Position numbers and translations under genes: made by a program | NCBI GenBank assembly: GCA_049366695.1 | Contig: JBMNCR010000014.1 | Coordinates: 1-7,263 of the forward strand | Source: JBMNCR01 sp049366695 | GTDB taxonomy: Bacteria; Bacillota; Clostridia; Eubacteriales; Alkalibacteraceae | Length of the DNA: 7,263 bases | Direction: 5' to 3' | Notes under the pieces: model-generated | Seen by the model: the letters and a program-made list of their open reading frames with translations, nothing else | What the model was told of the DNA's origin: nothing | The model's database searches: none | In this document: positions 1 to 6,554 of the stretch, one piece after another | Layout: each line of letters starts with the position of its first letter | Position numbering within the stretch: position 1 is the stretch's first letter

Positions 1-2
1 AT

Positions 3-83
3 CGGATCAGACTAAAAGGTCCTGATGAATTTACAGAAAAAAGGTTGCGTAATCGCCAACAACTCTTATCATATTCTATCTAG
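3..83 (+). CDS. C-terminal end of an upstream gene (partial, unidentified)
   Basis: An open frame enters from the left edge and ends at a TAG at 81-83, giving 26 residues that begin RIRLKGPDEFTEKRLRNRQQ. The stretch is rich in charged residues (Arg, Lys, Glu) and has no membrane segment, so it looks like the soluble tail of a cytoplasmic protein. It is too short to assign to a family. The 358 bases that follow before the next gene suggest it is not in the same tight operon as the sugar cluster. It could also be a chance open frame, since it is only 26 codons long. Confidence 0.4.
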   Translation, partial: RIRLKGPDEFTEKRLRNRQQLLSYSI

Positions 84-164
84 CAAAAGTCAAATATCGG
101 CCATATGTCATCATTTAAGCCGTTTCAGAATTCCATATCATCGATAATCTGATTTATTTTCCTT

Positions 165-186
165 TAGTGTTACTATAGTGTTACTA
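165..186. repeat. 11-base tandem direct duplication
   Basis: TAGTGTTACTA at 165-175 is repeated exactly and immediately at 176-186. It lies in the gene-free stretch and may be a replication-slippage duplication or the scar of an excised element. With two copies only, no function can be inferred. Confidence 0.6.
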
Positions 187-250
187 CTCACATGTATCAA
201 TTTCACTTAGGGGAAGCAATGTAATACTTCACAGGATAATCCCAGATATT

Positions 251-415
251 TTATATTGAGCAGGATAAACTATATCGAAGCTTTGGTTTCTTGATCTTGA
301 GTTCTAAAATTTGGTCGAAATGGGCTACAACGGTGGTGAATTCAGCCATACCCCGCCTAACTTTTCGACTGTTATAACAAAAAGGGGAGTATAATGATTG
401 AGTTGTGGGATCACG
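251..415 (-). pseudogene. Possible decayed coding fragment of unknown family
   Basis: Read on the minus strand, this interval stays open to a stop at 251 and gives protein-like text, including KVRRGMAEFTTVVAHFDQIL and then ELKIKKPKLRYSLSCSI. The open frame continues into the reverse of the glycosyltransferase gene, where it is certainly not coding, so any real gene would be confined to roughly this part. No Shine-Dalgarno or start codon supports an intact gene. I do not recognise the family. A remnant of a mobile-element gene is one possibility, given the transposase remnant at the other end of the cluster. The opposite strand also has a short open stretch here, so coding origin is uncertain. 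Confidence 0.25.
390..395 (+). promoter_or_regulatory. Candidate -10 box for the sugar operon
   Basis: TATAAT is a perfect sigma-70-type -10 hexamer 46 bases upstream of the ATG at 442. The only -35-like hexamer close by, TTCGAC at 364-369, is weak and sits 20 bases away rather than about 17. Such a hexamer occurs often by chance in AT-rich DNA, so this is a candidate only. Confidence 0.3.
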
Positions 416-441
416 GCAATTTATTTCTTTAAGGATATACA

Positions 442-1383
442 ATGAGGCATTATTCAATTTCAATCGTTGTTCCAGTTTATAATTCTGAAAATACAATTGA
501 GGAACTGGTCAATCGAATTTCAGATGAAATTAACAAATGTAAATACATCAATGAGTTTGAGATTATTTTAATTAATGACGGTAGTAAAGATCATTCTCAT
601 GAGATTTGCTTAAAACTTGCAGAAAATAATAAACTTTTGTATATCAACTTCACTAAGAATTTTGGACAACATCATGCATTATTATGCGGATATCGATATG
701 CAAAATCTGATTTGATTATCAAGATCGATGATGATCTTCAGGTGCTTCCTGAAGAAATTCCAGTGATGATAGAGGGTTTAATTAAATCTAATGCTGATGT
801 AGCATTTGCTAAATTCATAGATAAAAAACAGACACTTTTTAGATTATTGGGTGGTTGTATGAATAATATAATGGCTCGATTTTTACTTAATAAACCTAAG
901 GGTATTACTATTAGTAGTTTTTATTTAATGAAAGATTACGTTGTTGATAATATCATAGCTTATAAAAATCCTTATCCTTATATAGCAGGATTGATTTTTG
1001 GCGTCACTGATAATGTTGTGAATATTTTAATAAATCATGCTGACCGAAAGGAAGGTAAATCAAACTATACATTTCGGAAACTTCTAAGCCTTTGGTTTAA
1101 TGGATTTGTAAACTTTTCTGTAAAACCTTTGCGAATTGTGACTAGCCTAGGGATTTTAGTGGCGTTGGGTGGCGCTATTTATAGTTTTTACCTAATTATT
1201 CAACGGTTAATGGGAAATGTTAATCAAGCAGGGTGGGTATCAACAATTGCAGCAATTTTTTTTATTGGTGGTTTACAGCTTGTGTCCATTGGTTTTGTGG
1301 GTGAATATATTGGTAGAATTTTTATTTCTTTAAACAATCTCCCACAATATGTGATAAAAGAAATCAGAGATGAACGACAATAA
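442..1383 (+). CDS. Family 2 glycosyltransferase, polyprenyl-phosphate sugar synthase type
   Basis: This 313-residue protein has the GT-A fold signature of family 2 enzymes that move a sugar from a nucleotide donor to a polyprenyl phosphate (ArnC, GtrB, dolichol-phosphate mannose synthase). Visible motifs are IVVPVYNSENTIEELV at residues 8-23, NDGSKD at 45-50, the DXD-type metal site DDDLQ at 96-100, and RKEGKSNYTFRKL at 202-214. Two C-terminal membrane segments at about 231-255 and 266-291 anchor the catalytic domain on the cytoplasmic face; this layout and length are normal for the group. The ATG at 442 has AAGGA six bases upstream. The stop overlaps the next gene by 14 bases, and the following two small membrane proteins look like the flippase for its product. 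The sugar transferred is not readable; an amino-deoxysugar made by the aminotransferase at 3443 is an attractive inference. Confidence 0.92.
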   Translation: MRHYSISIVVPVYNSENTIEELVNRISDEINKCKYINEFEIILINDGSKDHSHEICLKLAENNKLLYINFTKNFGQHHALLCGYRYAKSDLIIKIDDDLQVLPEEIPVMIEGLIKSNADVAFAKFIDKKQTLFRLLGGCMNNIMARFLLNKPKGITISSFYLMKDYVVDNIIAYKNPYPYIAGLIFGVTDNVVNILINHADRKEGKSNYTFRKLLSLWFNGFVNFSVKPLRIVTSLGILVALGGAIYSFYLIIQRLMGNVNQAGWVSTIAAIFFIGGLQLVSIGFVGEYIGRIFISLNNLPQYVIKEIRDERQ

Positions 1384-1735
1384 TCCTAAAAGTAATATTT
1401 TTAAATCAATTCTTCAAATCCAGTTATGTATATTATTCTTCTCAATAATTAACGTATTGTCAAAACATGCATCGAGCTTTCAATTTTTATCATGGAAATT
1501 TTTTGGCATTTATTTTCTAATTTTAGTTATGTTTTTTATCTATGCAATTATTTGGCAAATATTATTAGGGAAAAATGATCTTTTTGTTGTTTATTCAAAT
1601 CGGGCGATGTTACCTGTTTGGTCACTTTTATGGGGCATACTGTTTTTTTCAGAAAAAATTCATCTAAATAACATTTTAGGAATTTTATTAATTATCGGAG
1701 GGATAATAGTAATATTTATTAATGATAAATCATAA
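1370..1735 (+). CDS. Half-size EamA/SMR-type membrane protein, first of a pair (ArnE/ArnF-like flippase subunit)
   Basis: This 121-residue, very hydrophobic protein has four predicted membrane segments at about 14-31, 43-65, 72-93 and 99-117. The second half carries the EamA/drug-metabolite transporter pattern: NRAMLPVWSLLWG at 77-89, a conserved-type Glu in FFSEK (E95), then a glycine-rich last helix GILLIIGGIIVIF. Its length matches one half of a DMT transporter and the ArnE, ArnF and small multidrug resistance proteins. The start overlaps the glycosyltransferase by 14 bases and has only a weak ribosome site, so translation is probably coupled. Being paired with a second small EamA-like protein directly after a polyprenyl-phosphate glycosyltransferase, it likely forms a heterodimer that flips the lipid-linked sugar outward. 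Transport of a small molecule remains possible; no substrate is shown. Confidence 0.83.
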   Translation: MNDNNPKSNIFKSILQIQLCILFFSIINVLSKHASSFQFLSWKFFGIYFLILVMFFIYAIIWQILLGKNDLFVVYSNRAMLPVWSLLWGILFFSEKIHLNNILGILLIIGGIIVIFINDKS

Positions 1736-2081
1736 TCAAGCTATTTTATTCTATATTTTCCTTGTTTTTATTTCTGCTTGTGCTCAAATATTGCTTAAAC
1801 ACAGTACAAGGTTAGATTATCACAATGTAATTAAAAGGTATCTAAATCATTGGACGATGATTGCGTATTCAATATTTGTTATAAACACAATAGGGTCAAT
1901 TTATTGTTTACGGTTTTTAGATTTGAAATTAGCTGGTGTTCTTCAGATGTTTAGTTATGTTTTTGTGATTATTTTAGGAAGACTTTTCTTAAAAGAACGA
2001 ATCACTACCAAAAAAATATTAGGTATAATAATGGTTATTCTTGGTATTTTAATTTTTTATCAAGGTGGATTAATTATATGA
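1722..2081 (+). CDS. Half-size EamA/SMR-type membrane protein, second of a pair (ArnE/ArnF-like flippase subunit)
   Basis: This 119-residue protein has four predicted membrane segments at about 7-27, 46-64, 69-90 and 96-114. The N-terminal motif SACAQILLKHST (18-29) resembles the SMR/ArnE pattern in which a small-residue helix ends in Q and K. The C-terminal half has the EamA pattern LKERITTKKILGIIMVILGI at 90-109, including the Glu at 92. It differs clearly in sequence from the preceding gene, as expected for the two chains of a heterodimer rather than a recent duplication. The ATG overlaps the previous stop by 14 bases and lacks a clear Shine-Dalgarno, pointing to coupled translation. The stop shares ATGA with the sulfotransferase start. 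The role as a lipid-linked sugar flippase comes from gene order and the ArnE/ArnF precedent. Confidence 0.85.
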   Translation: MINHNQAILFYIFLVFISACAQILLKHSTRLDYHNVIKRYLNHWTMIAYSIFVINTIGSIYCLRFLDLKLAGVLQMFSYVFVIILGRLFLKERITTKKILGIIMVILGILIFYQGGLII

Positions 2082-2896
2082 CTTTTTCATCAATCATCTC
2101 TGTTCATGGAGCTCCCAGATCGGGGACGAGTTGGCTGGGTCAAATATTCAACAGCTCGCCAGATGTTCGCTTTAAATTTCAGCCTTTTTATTCTTATGCT
2201 TTTAGAGATCAATTGAACATTGACGACGAGCCAGAAAAAACATTTTCTTTTTTTAAAGAGTTATATTCAACTGATGAGGAATACTTGGACCGACGGATTC
2301 AAATTGATCAGGGAATTTATCCAGAATTTAAAATAAAAAAGAAATCACCAAAAATATTAGCATTAAAGAGTGTTAAATACCATTATTTAATCCCTAAATT
2401 CTTAAGGGAATTGGATAATATAAAAATAATATGTATTATACGTGAACCGAAGGCAGTCATGAATTCATTTTTAAACGCTTCGAAGGAATTTGATCCGAGT
2501 TGGGATCGATTGCGAGAATGGCGTTTTGCTCAATCTAGGAATGATTTTCGTCCTGAATACTATTATGGGTTTCATCGATGGTTAGAATGCAACATGTTAT
2601 TCTTGGAAATGAAGAATAATTATCCCGAAAAAACGATGTTGGTTAATTATCATAAATTATGTAATAATCCTGTTGAGGAGACTGAGAATTTATTCGATTT
2701 CTGTGGATTGAAGATCACAAAACAAACACTTACTTTTCTTGAAAAGTCAACCAATAGTTTTCAAAACGATATTTATAGTGTTTTCCGAGGGAAAAAGGAT
2801 CAAAATGCCTGGAAAAGCACACTTGAAATTAAAATACAAAATGCAATTGATAAACGTATGAAAGGGACGGAGTTAGAGGACTTTCTTAAAAAATGA
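2078..2896 (+). CDS. PAPS-dependent sulfotransferase domain protein
   Basis: This 272-residue protein is a cytosolic sulfotransferase of the P-loop-like PAPS fold. The 5'-phosphosulfate loop GAPRSGTSWLGQIFNSSPDV is at residues 11-30. The 3'-phosphate site is in the segment IICIIREPKAVMNSFL at 117-132, with Arg122 and Ser130 in the expected positions. Length and order of motifs are typical for bacterial carbohydrate sulfotransferases, and there is no signal peptide or membrane segment. The start overlaps the preceding stop as ATGA and has AAGGTGG at 2062-2068, nine bases before the ATG. The stop again overlaps the next start as ATGA. From the neighbours, the substrate is probably a sugar of the surface glycan or its lipid-linked precursor, but sulfotransferase sequence does not reveal the acceptor. 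No PAPS-making genes are in the window. Confidence 0.9.
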   Translation: MTFSSIISVHGAPRSGTSWLGQIFNSSPDVRFKFQPFYSYAFRDQLNIDDEPEKTFSFFKELYSTDEEYLDRRIQIDQGIYPEFKIKKKSPKILALKSVKYHYLIPKFLRELDNIKIICIIREPKAVMNSFLNASKEFDPSWDRLREWRFAQSRNDFRPEYYYGFHRWLECNMLFLEMKNNYPEKTMLVNYHKLCNNPVEETENLFDFCGLKITKQTLTFLEKSTNSFQNDIYSVFRGKKDQNAWKSTLEIKIQNAIDKRMKGTELEDFLKK

Positions 2897-3462
2897 ATAA
2901 TTATTATTTTAAGAAATATATAATTATGTTAGGTGGTTATTCTTATGTTCATAGCATATCGAATAAGATTATCGATCTACTTCCATATCCTCTTCGGCAC
3001 ATTATTTATAAATTGAGATTAAAAAATTTGGGTACTGGGGTGTATATTGATTATGAATGCGATTTTCGATATCATAAAAAAATCTCAATTGGAGATAATA
3101 CGATTATTAATCGCGGTGTGAAAATTTTTGGTTCTTTTTATTCTAAAGACGTTGAAATTGTGATTGGTAAGAATTGCAAATTGGCTCCATATGTAAAAAT
3201 ATTTTCTGCTGGACATGATCATTCTTATTTGGGTTTACCTGATAATGCAGCTTCGATTATTATCGAAGATTATGTCTGGGTTGGCGGAGGTAGCATTATC
3301 ACTCAGGGGGTCACTTTGGGTGAAGGTTCGATAGTAGGTGCAGGTTCAGTTGTGACAAAAGATGTTGCACCTTATACAATTGTGGGGGGCGTTCCTGCTA
3401 AATTTATTAAAAACAGAGAAATTCTAGATAAAGGGAGAAGCCATGAAGATTCGATTCACTGA
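2893..3462 (+). CDS. Left-handed beta-helix (hexapeptide repeat) acyltransferase
   Basis: This 189-residue protein belongs to the maltose/galactoside O-acetyltransferase-like group of trimeric hexapeptide enzymes. Imperfect [LIV]-G-x4 repeats run from about residue 64 (ISIGDNTIINRGVKIFG) to 155. The catalytic-type His is in FSAGHDHS (His108), followed by the extruded loop. The acetyl-CoA-end signature WVGGGSIITQGVTLGEGSIV (129-148) is followed by GAGSVVTKDV and the usual closing VGGVPAKFIKNR. It most likely acetylates a hydroxyl or amino group of a cluster sugar. The start at the ATGA overlap is chosen because GAGGA (2876-2880) precedes it; Met12 (2926) has no ribosome site. The 3' end overlaps the aminotransferase by 20 bases. 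If the cluster makes Fuc4NAc this could be the N-acetylase, but it is not of the GNAT class of WecD, so O-acetylation is equally possible. Confidence 0.92.
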   Translation: MNNYYFKKYIIMLGGYSYVHSISNKIIDLLPYPLRHIIYKLRLKNLGTGVYIDYECDFRYHKKISIGDNTIINRGVKIFGSFYSKDVEIVIGKNCKLAPYVKIFSAGHDHSYLGLPDNAASIIIEDYVWVGGGSIITQGVTLGEGSIVGAGSVVTKDVAPYTIVGGVPAKFIKNREILDKGRSHEDSIH

Positions 3463-4579
3463 GCCATATATTACTGGGGATGAGGAAATCTATATTAAAG
3501 ATGTTCTTAAAAGAGGCAGATTAGCTGGTGATGGTTTTTATACGAAAGAAGTCAATAAATTTATTCAAGATAGATTTAATACCCCGAAAGCCTTGATGAT
3601 GACCTCTGGTTCCACTGCCTTGGATGCAGCACTTATAATTCTTGATATTCAAGAAGGAGATGAAGTGATTCTCCCTTCTTTTACTTTCGTTTCAACTGCA
3701 AATTCTGTAATTTTACGAGGCGCTAAATGCATATTTGTTGAGGTTGATGAATTTTTAAATTTAGACTTGGATGCTGTGGAAAACAAAATTACAGAAAAAA
3801 CAAAATTAGTTATGCCTGTTCATTATGCAAGCACCTCTTGTGATATGGATCGGTTAATGGAACTTTCAGAAAAGTATGGTTATTTTGTGGTTGAAGATGC
3901 GGCTCAGGCAGTGAACGCAAAGTATAAAGATCGGTTTTTGGGGACCATTGGACATATTGGGTGCTATTCGTTTCATGAAACAAAAAATATCACCTGTGGT
4001 GAGGGAGGGGCATTGTTGATTAATACTGAGGATAAATTATTACAAGAACGGGCTGAGATCGTCCGGGAAAAGGGCACCAATAGAAGTAAATTTTTTCGAG
4101 GTGAAATAGATAAATATTCATGGGTCGATATGGGATCCTCTTATCTTCCTTCAGATATTCTGTCTGCTTTTTTGTTGGCGCAATTTAATCATCTGGATGA
4201 AATTCAGGAGTTGAGAAAAGAGCCTTATCTTTATTATCAAAAGAACCTAAAGCATTTGGAAGAGAAGGGTGTATTACAACTCCCAAAAACACCGGATTAT
4301 AATCAAATCAATTACCACATATTTTATCTCTTATTGAACACAGAGGAAGAACGTAATCAATTAATGGATTACTTGAAGGATAATGGGATTAATGCTGTAT
4401 TTCACTATCTACCTTTACATGATTCGACAAAGGGGCATTCACTCGGTTATAAAAATGGGGACTTACCATTTACCGAATCAATTAGTTCGAGATTATTACG
4501 CTTACCGCTTTATTCGGGATTATCAATAGAAGAGACGAAGTTTATTGTTAATAAAATAAATCGGTATTTTGGCTTATAG
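3443..4579 (+). CDS. wecE: TDP-4-oxo-6-deoxy-D-glucose transaminase (WecE/RffA type), PLP-dependent
   Basis: This 378-residue DegT/DnrJ/EryC1-fold aminotransferase closely follows enterobacterial WecE, which converts TDP-4-oxo-6-deoxyglucose and glutamate to TDP-4-amino-4,6-dideoxygalactose. Shared stretches include GDEVILPSFTFVSTAN (72-87), VVEDAAQ (149-155, with the pyridine-binding Asp152), LGTIGHIGCYSFHETKN with the PLP lysine at 181, AEIVREKGTNRSKFFRG (204-220), the IGSSYL-type motif MGSSYLPSD, and AVFHYLPLH near 318. Length is normal. AAGGGAG lies just upstream of the ATG at 3443, which sits inside the acetyltransferase gene. It is the last of the overlapping run; a 163-base gap follows. 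Enzymes making the keto-sugar precursor (RmlA/RmlB type) are not present here and must be encoded elsewhere. Regiochemistry (4-amino) is well supported by the close family; the final sugar is inferred. Confidence 0.94.
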   Translation: MKIRFTEPYITGDEEIYIKDVLKRGRLAGDGFYTKEVNKFIQDRFNTPKALMMTSGSTALDAALIILDIQEGDEVILPSFTFVSTANSVILRGAKCIFVEVDEFLNLDLDAVENKITEKTKLVMPVHYASTSCDMDRLMELSEKYGYFVVEDAAQAVNAKYKDRFLGTIGHIGCYSFHETKNITCGEGGALLINTEDKLLQERAEIVREKGTNRSKFFRGEIDKYSWVDMGSSYLPSDILSAFLLAQFNHLDEIQELRKEPYLYYQKNLKHLEEKGVLQLPKTPDYNQINYHIFYLLLNTEEERNQLMDYLKDNGINAVFHYLPLHDSTKGHSLGYKNGDLPFTESISSRLLRLPLYSGLSIEETKFIVNKINRYFGL

Positions 4580-4742
4580 TATAATAAAGCTTCTATCAAT
4601 TTCAACCGATGCATTGATTTTGTCCCGTCTGTATCCACAAAAGTGATTCCGTCCTTTAAAAAATTTTTGATAATCTTAAGTATTCACTTTTGCATTTTAG
4701 ACTTGAAGAAAAATGTTTTAAACCAAAACAGTATATTCTTCA

Positions 4743-6554
4743 ATGTGGAGATATAAAATATTGAAAGAAAGATATAAATATATAATTTTGTTTTTAATTT
4801 TAATTGGTTTCTTTTTAATTTATATACATTTTATAAATTCTGTTGCGGAAAATGTTGTTTTTTCTGATCAAATAGGTTTTGTAAATGAGTTTGTCGAGCC
4901 GTTAATGGAAGAAAATTTTTCCGAGATTAATTTATTTAAATTCAAAGGTGTCCATTTACCATTTGGATATCATGTTTATTTTATCCTGAATGTTTTATTG
5001 TTTGACTTGAACACTTTGATAACTTTAAATTTATCAGCGATATTTTTATTTATTTTTGCTATTCAATTAACTATTCATTTGTTAAGCGATGAAGGTAAGA
5101 TTAAAAAACCTTGGCAATACTTTTATTTCATAGCATTATATATCATTATTTTTTCATTAAACAAGCGCAATATTATTCTCCATGAATTGGGTATTCAACA
5201 TAGCGCCCTTCTGTTAATTACTTTTAATATAGCAATGATTCTTAATAGAATTATTAAATCTAGTGAATTCAATAAACGAAACTTCATTATGCTAAATATT
5301 TTAATATTTGGTTTATTATTTGTTGCTTCGATCTCTGTTTCATTATTTATCATAATACTTACCAGTATTATCTTTCTCTATAAGATAATTGTTAGCAGAA
5401 ATTATTATTATGGTGTTCCTTTCGGTGTTCTATTAATCACAACAGGATTATACATTTATTTTTATTTACATACGACAATAAATAACGTTATGAACGAATC
5501 GTCATTTAATTTGACATCGTTATTAAATATTATAAAAAAGATGTATGATGGGTTTTCAAGTTTTATCGTACATGAACTTACTGTTAGTTTCTTTGAAAAA
5601 TTCATGAACCGTAGCCTGTTACTAAACTTCTTATCGGTTTTTGTAATATTTCTAATAGTTTATTCATTATACCTATATATAAAAAATAAAATTTTTAAAA
5701 AGGATTTGCTACCATTATTCTTAATATTCCATTCAATTTATTATCTCTTAGCAGTTTCATTCGGAAGAGATTCCTCAAGAGCTCCTCGTTATGCATTCTA
5801 TTATATGTTTTCACTAATTGGTGTGTTAATGGTTCTTTATTATGTGAAACTCAATACATTAGGGAGGAAAAGAATTATTAATACAATCAATTACATATTG
5901 ATTTTCTTGTTAATAAGCATGTCTTTTTATTCTTCCTTTCGAATATATCAATACAAAGATGGTATTGCTAAATATTTTGAAATTAGAAAATCATTAGCAT
6001 TAACCGATACAATTGATAATGATGATTATAAGTGGTTTCTCTATTCTTCAAATGAACCTATCAATAATGCATATGACTTATTAGAAAAATATCAATTAAA
6101 TGTATACGCAGATAATGAGAAAAATTCCGATTTGATTGTTGAAGATTTCGATTGCCGTTATGCATTTATTTTTTCAGAGGATATTTATTATTCAAACAGT
6201 AAAAATAGTTGTTGGTCTCAAAGTGAAAGCGAAATTAATATATCAATTGATCCTGAAAAGATCAATTTATCTTCATTATCAATTACAGGTTATATTCCAT
6301 TTACAGAAGATGAGCTCAATCCAGATATTGATGAATTTATTTTACAAATATATTTGAATGACATATTCGCATATCAGGTTTCAACAAATAAACCTAAGAA
6401 TTTTGAGATACTAATTCCAATTGATGAAATTTTAAATAATAATTATAATAGTAATTTCATTAATGTTAAATTTATTTCTAATGATCTTAACCAAAATGAA
6501 GAATCCTTTAGATTAAGTGATATTTCAATAATTATTGATTCGAATCATAATTAA
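4743..6554 (+). CDS. Polytopic membrane protein, predicted GT-C-like glycosyltransferase with extracytoplasmic tail
   Basis: This 603-residue protein begins with a membrane helix (about 12-33). An outer loop follows with an acidic SDQIGFVNEF motif (41-50) and HLPFGYH (71-77), where GT-C enzymes carry their catalytic Asp and conserved His. About nine or ten further helices reach residue 398, with clear ones near 91-113, 125-139, 150-170, 291-314, 321-340 and 378-398. A loop motif FGRDSSRAPRY (340-350) resembles the Gly-Arg...Arg-Tyr element of related predicted membrane mannosyltransferases. The last 200 residues are soluble, and about 495-603 alternate hydrophobic and polar residues like a beta-sandwich. 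It could use lipid-linked sugars flipped by the upstream pair. No Shine-Dalgarno precedes the ATG; a TTG at 4761 is an alternative start. The protein could instead be a surface-polysaccharide membrane protein without transferase activity. The GT-C call rests on topology and loop motifs. Confidence 0.68.
   Translation: MWRYKILKERYKYIILFLILIGFFLIYIHFINSVAENVVFSDQIGFVNEFVEPLMEENFSEINLFKFKGVHLPFGYHVYFILNVLLFDLNTLITLNLSAIFLFIFAIQLTIHLLSDEGKIKKPWQYFYFIALYIIIFSLNKRNIILHELGIQHSALLLITFNIAMILNRIIKSSEFNKRNFIMLNILIFGLLFVASISVSLFIIILTSIIFLYKIIVSRNYYYGVPFGVLLITTGLYIYFYLHTTINNVMNESSFNLTSLLNIIKKMYDGFSSFIVHELTVSFFEKFMNRSLLLNFLSVFVIFLIVYSLYLYIKNKIFKKDLLPLFLIFHSIYYLLAVSFGRDSSRAPRYAFYYMFSLIGVLMVLYYVKLNTLGRKRIINTINYILIFLLISMSFYSSFRIYQYKDGIAKYFEIRKSLALTDTIDNDDYKWFLYSSNEPINNAYDLLEKYQLNVYADNEKNSDLIVEDFDCRYAFIFSEDIYYSNSKNSCWSQSESEINISIDPEKINLSSLSITGYIPFTEDELNPDIDEFILQIYLNDIFAYQVSTNKPKNFEILIPIDEILNNNYNSNFINVKFISNDLNQNEESFRLSDISIIIDSNHN
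4747..4763 (+). promoter_or_regulatory. Ribosome site that may set an alternative TTG start
   Basis: GGAG at 4747-4750 lies ten bases before a TTG codon at 4761-4763, in frame with the GT-C-like gene. The upstream ATG at 4743 has no purine-rich site before it. Starting at TTG would shorten the protein by six residues and leave the first membrane helix intact. Either start gives the same function. Confidence 0.35.

Larger units (their letters stand above)
84..441. other. 358-base stretch without an intact gene
   Basis: No open frame here has both a plausible start and a ribosome binding site. It contains a perfect 11-base tandem duplication (165-186), a direct repeat CAGGATAA at 232-239 and 261-268, a minus-strand open stretch at about 251-415 that reads like real protein, a TATAAT box (390-395), and AAGGA at 431-435 serving the gene at 442. 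No strong hairpin followed by a T-run was seen after the stop at 83. The stretch is probably a decayed boundary plus the leader of the following operon. Confidence 0.5.

Noticed and set aside
251..496. 81-codon minus-strand open frame as an intact gene
   Set aside because: Its first 18 or so codons lie in the reverse of the well-supported glycosyltransferase gene, and there is no ribosome site. Only the part outside that gene is kept, as a low-confidence remnant.
442..4579. Naming the genes arnB, arnC, arnE and arnF
   Set aside because: The aminotransferase is clearly WecE-like rather than ArnB-like, and neither ArnA nor ArnD is present. The resemblance is one of pathway logic, so Arn symbols would mislead.
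4595..4618. Hairpin ATCAAT...ATTGAT followed by TTTT as a terminator after the aminotransferase
   Set aside because: The stem is six A/T-rich pairs with a 12-base loop and only a short T tail (TTTTG), too weak to call.
6136..6357. 73-codon plus-strand open frame inside the GT-C-like gene
   Set aside because: It lies wholly within the longer gene in another frame, has no ribosome site, and its composition is that of an out-of-frame reading of AT-rich DNA.
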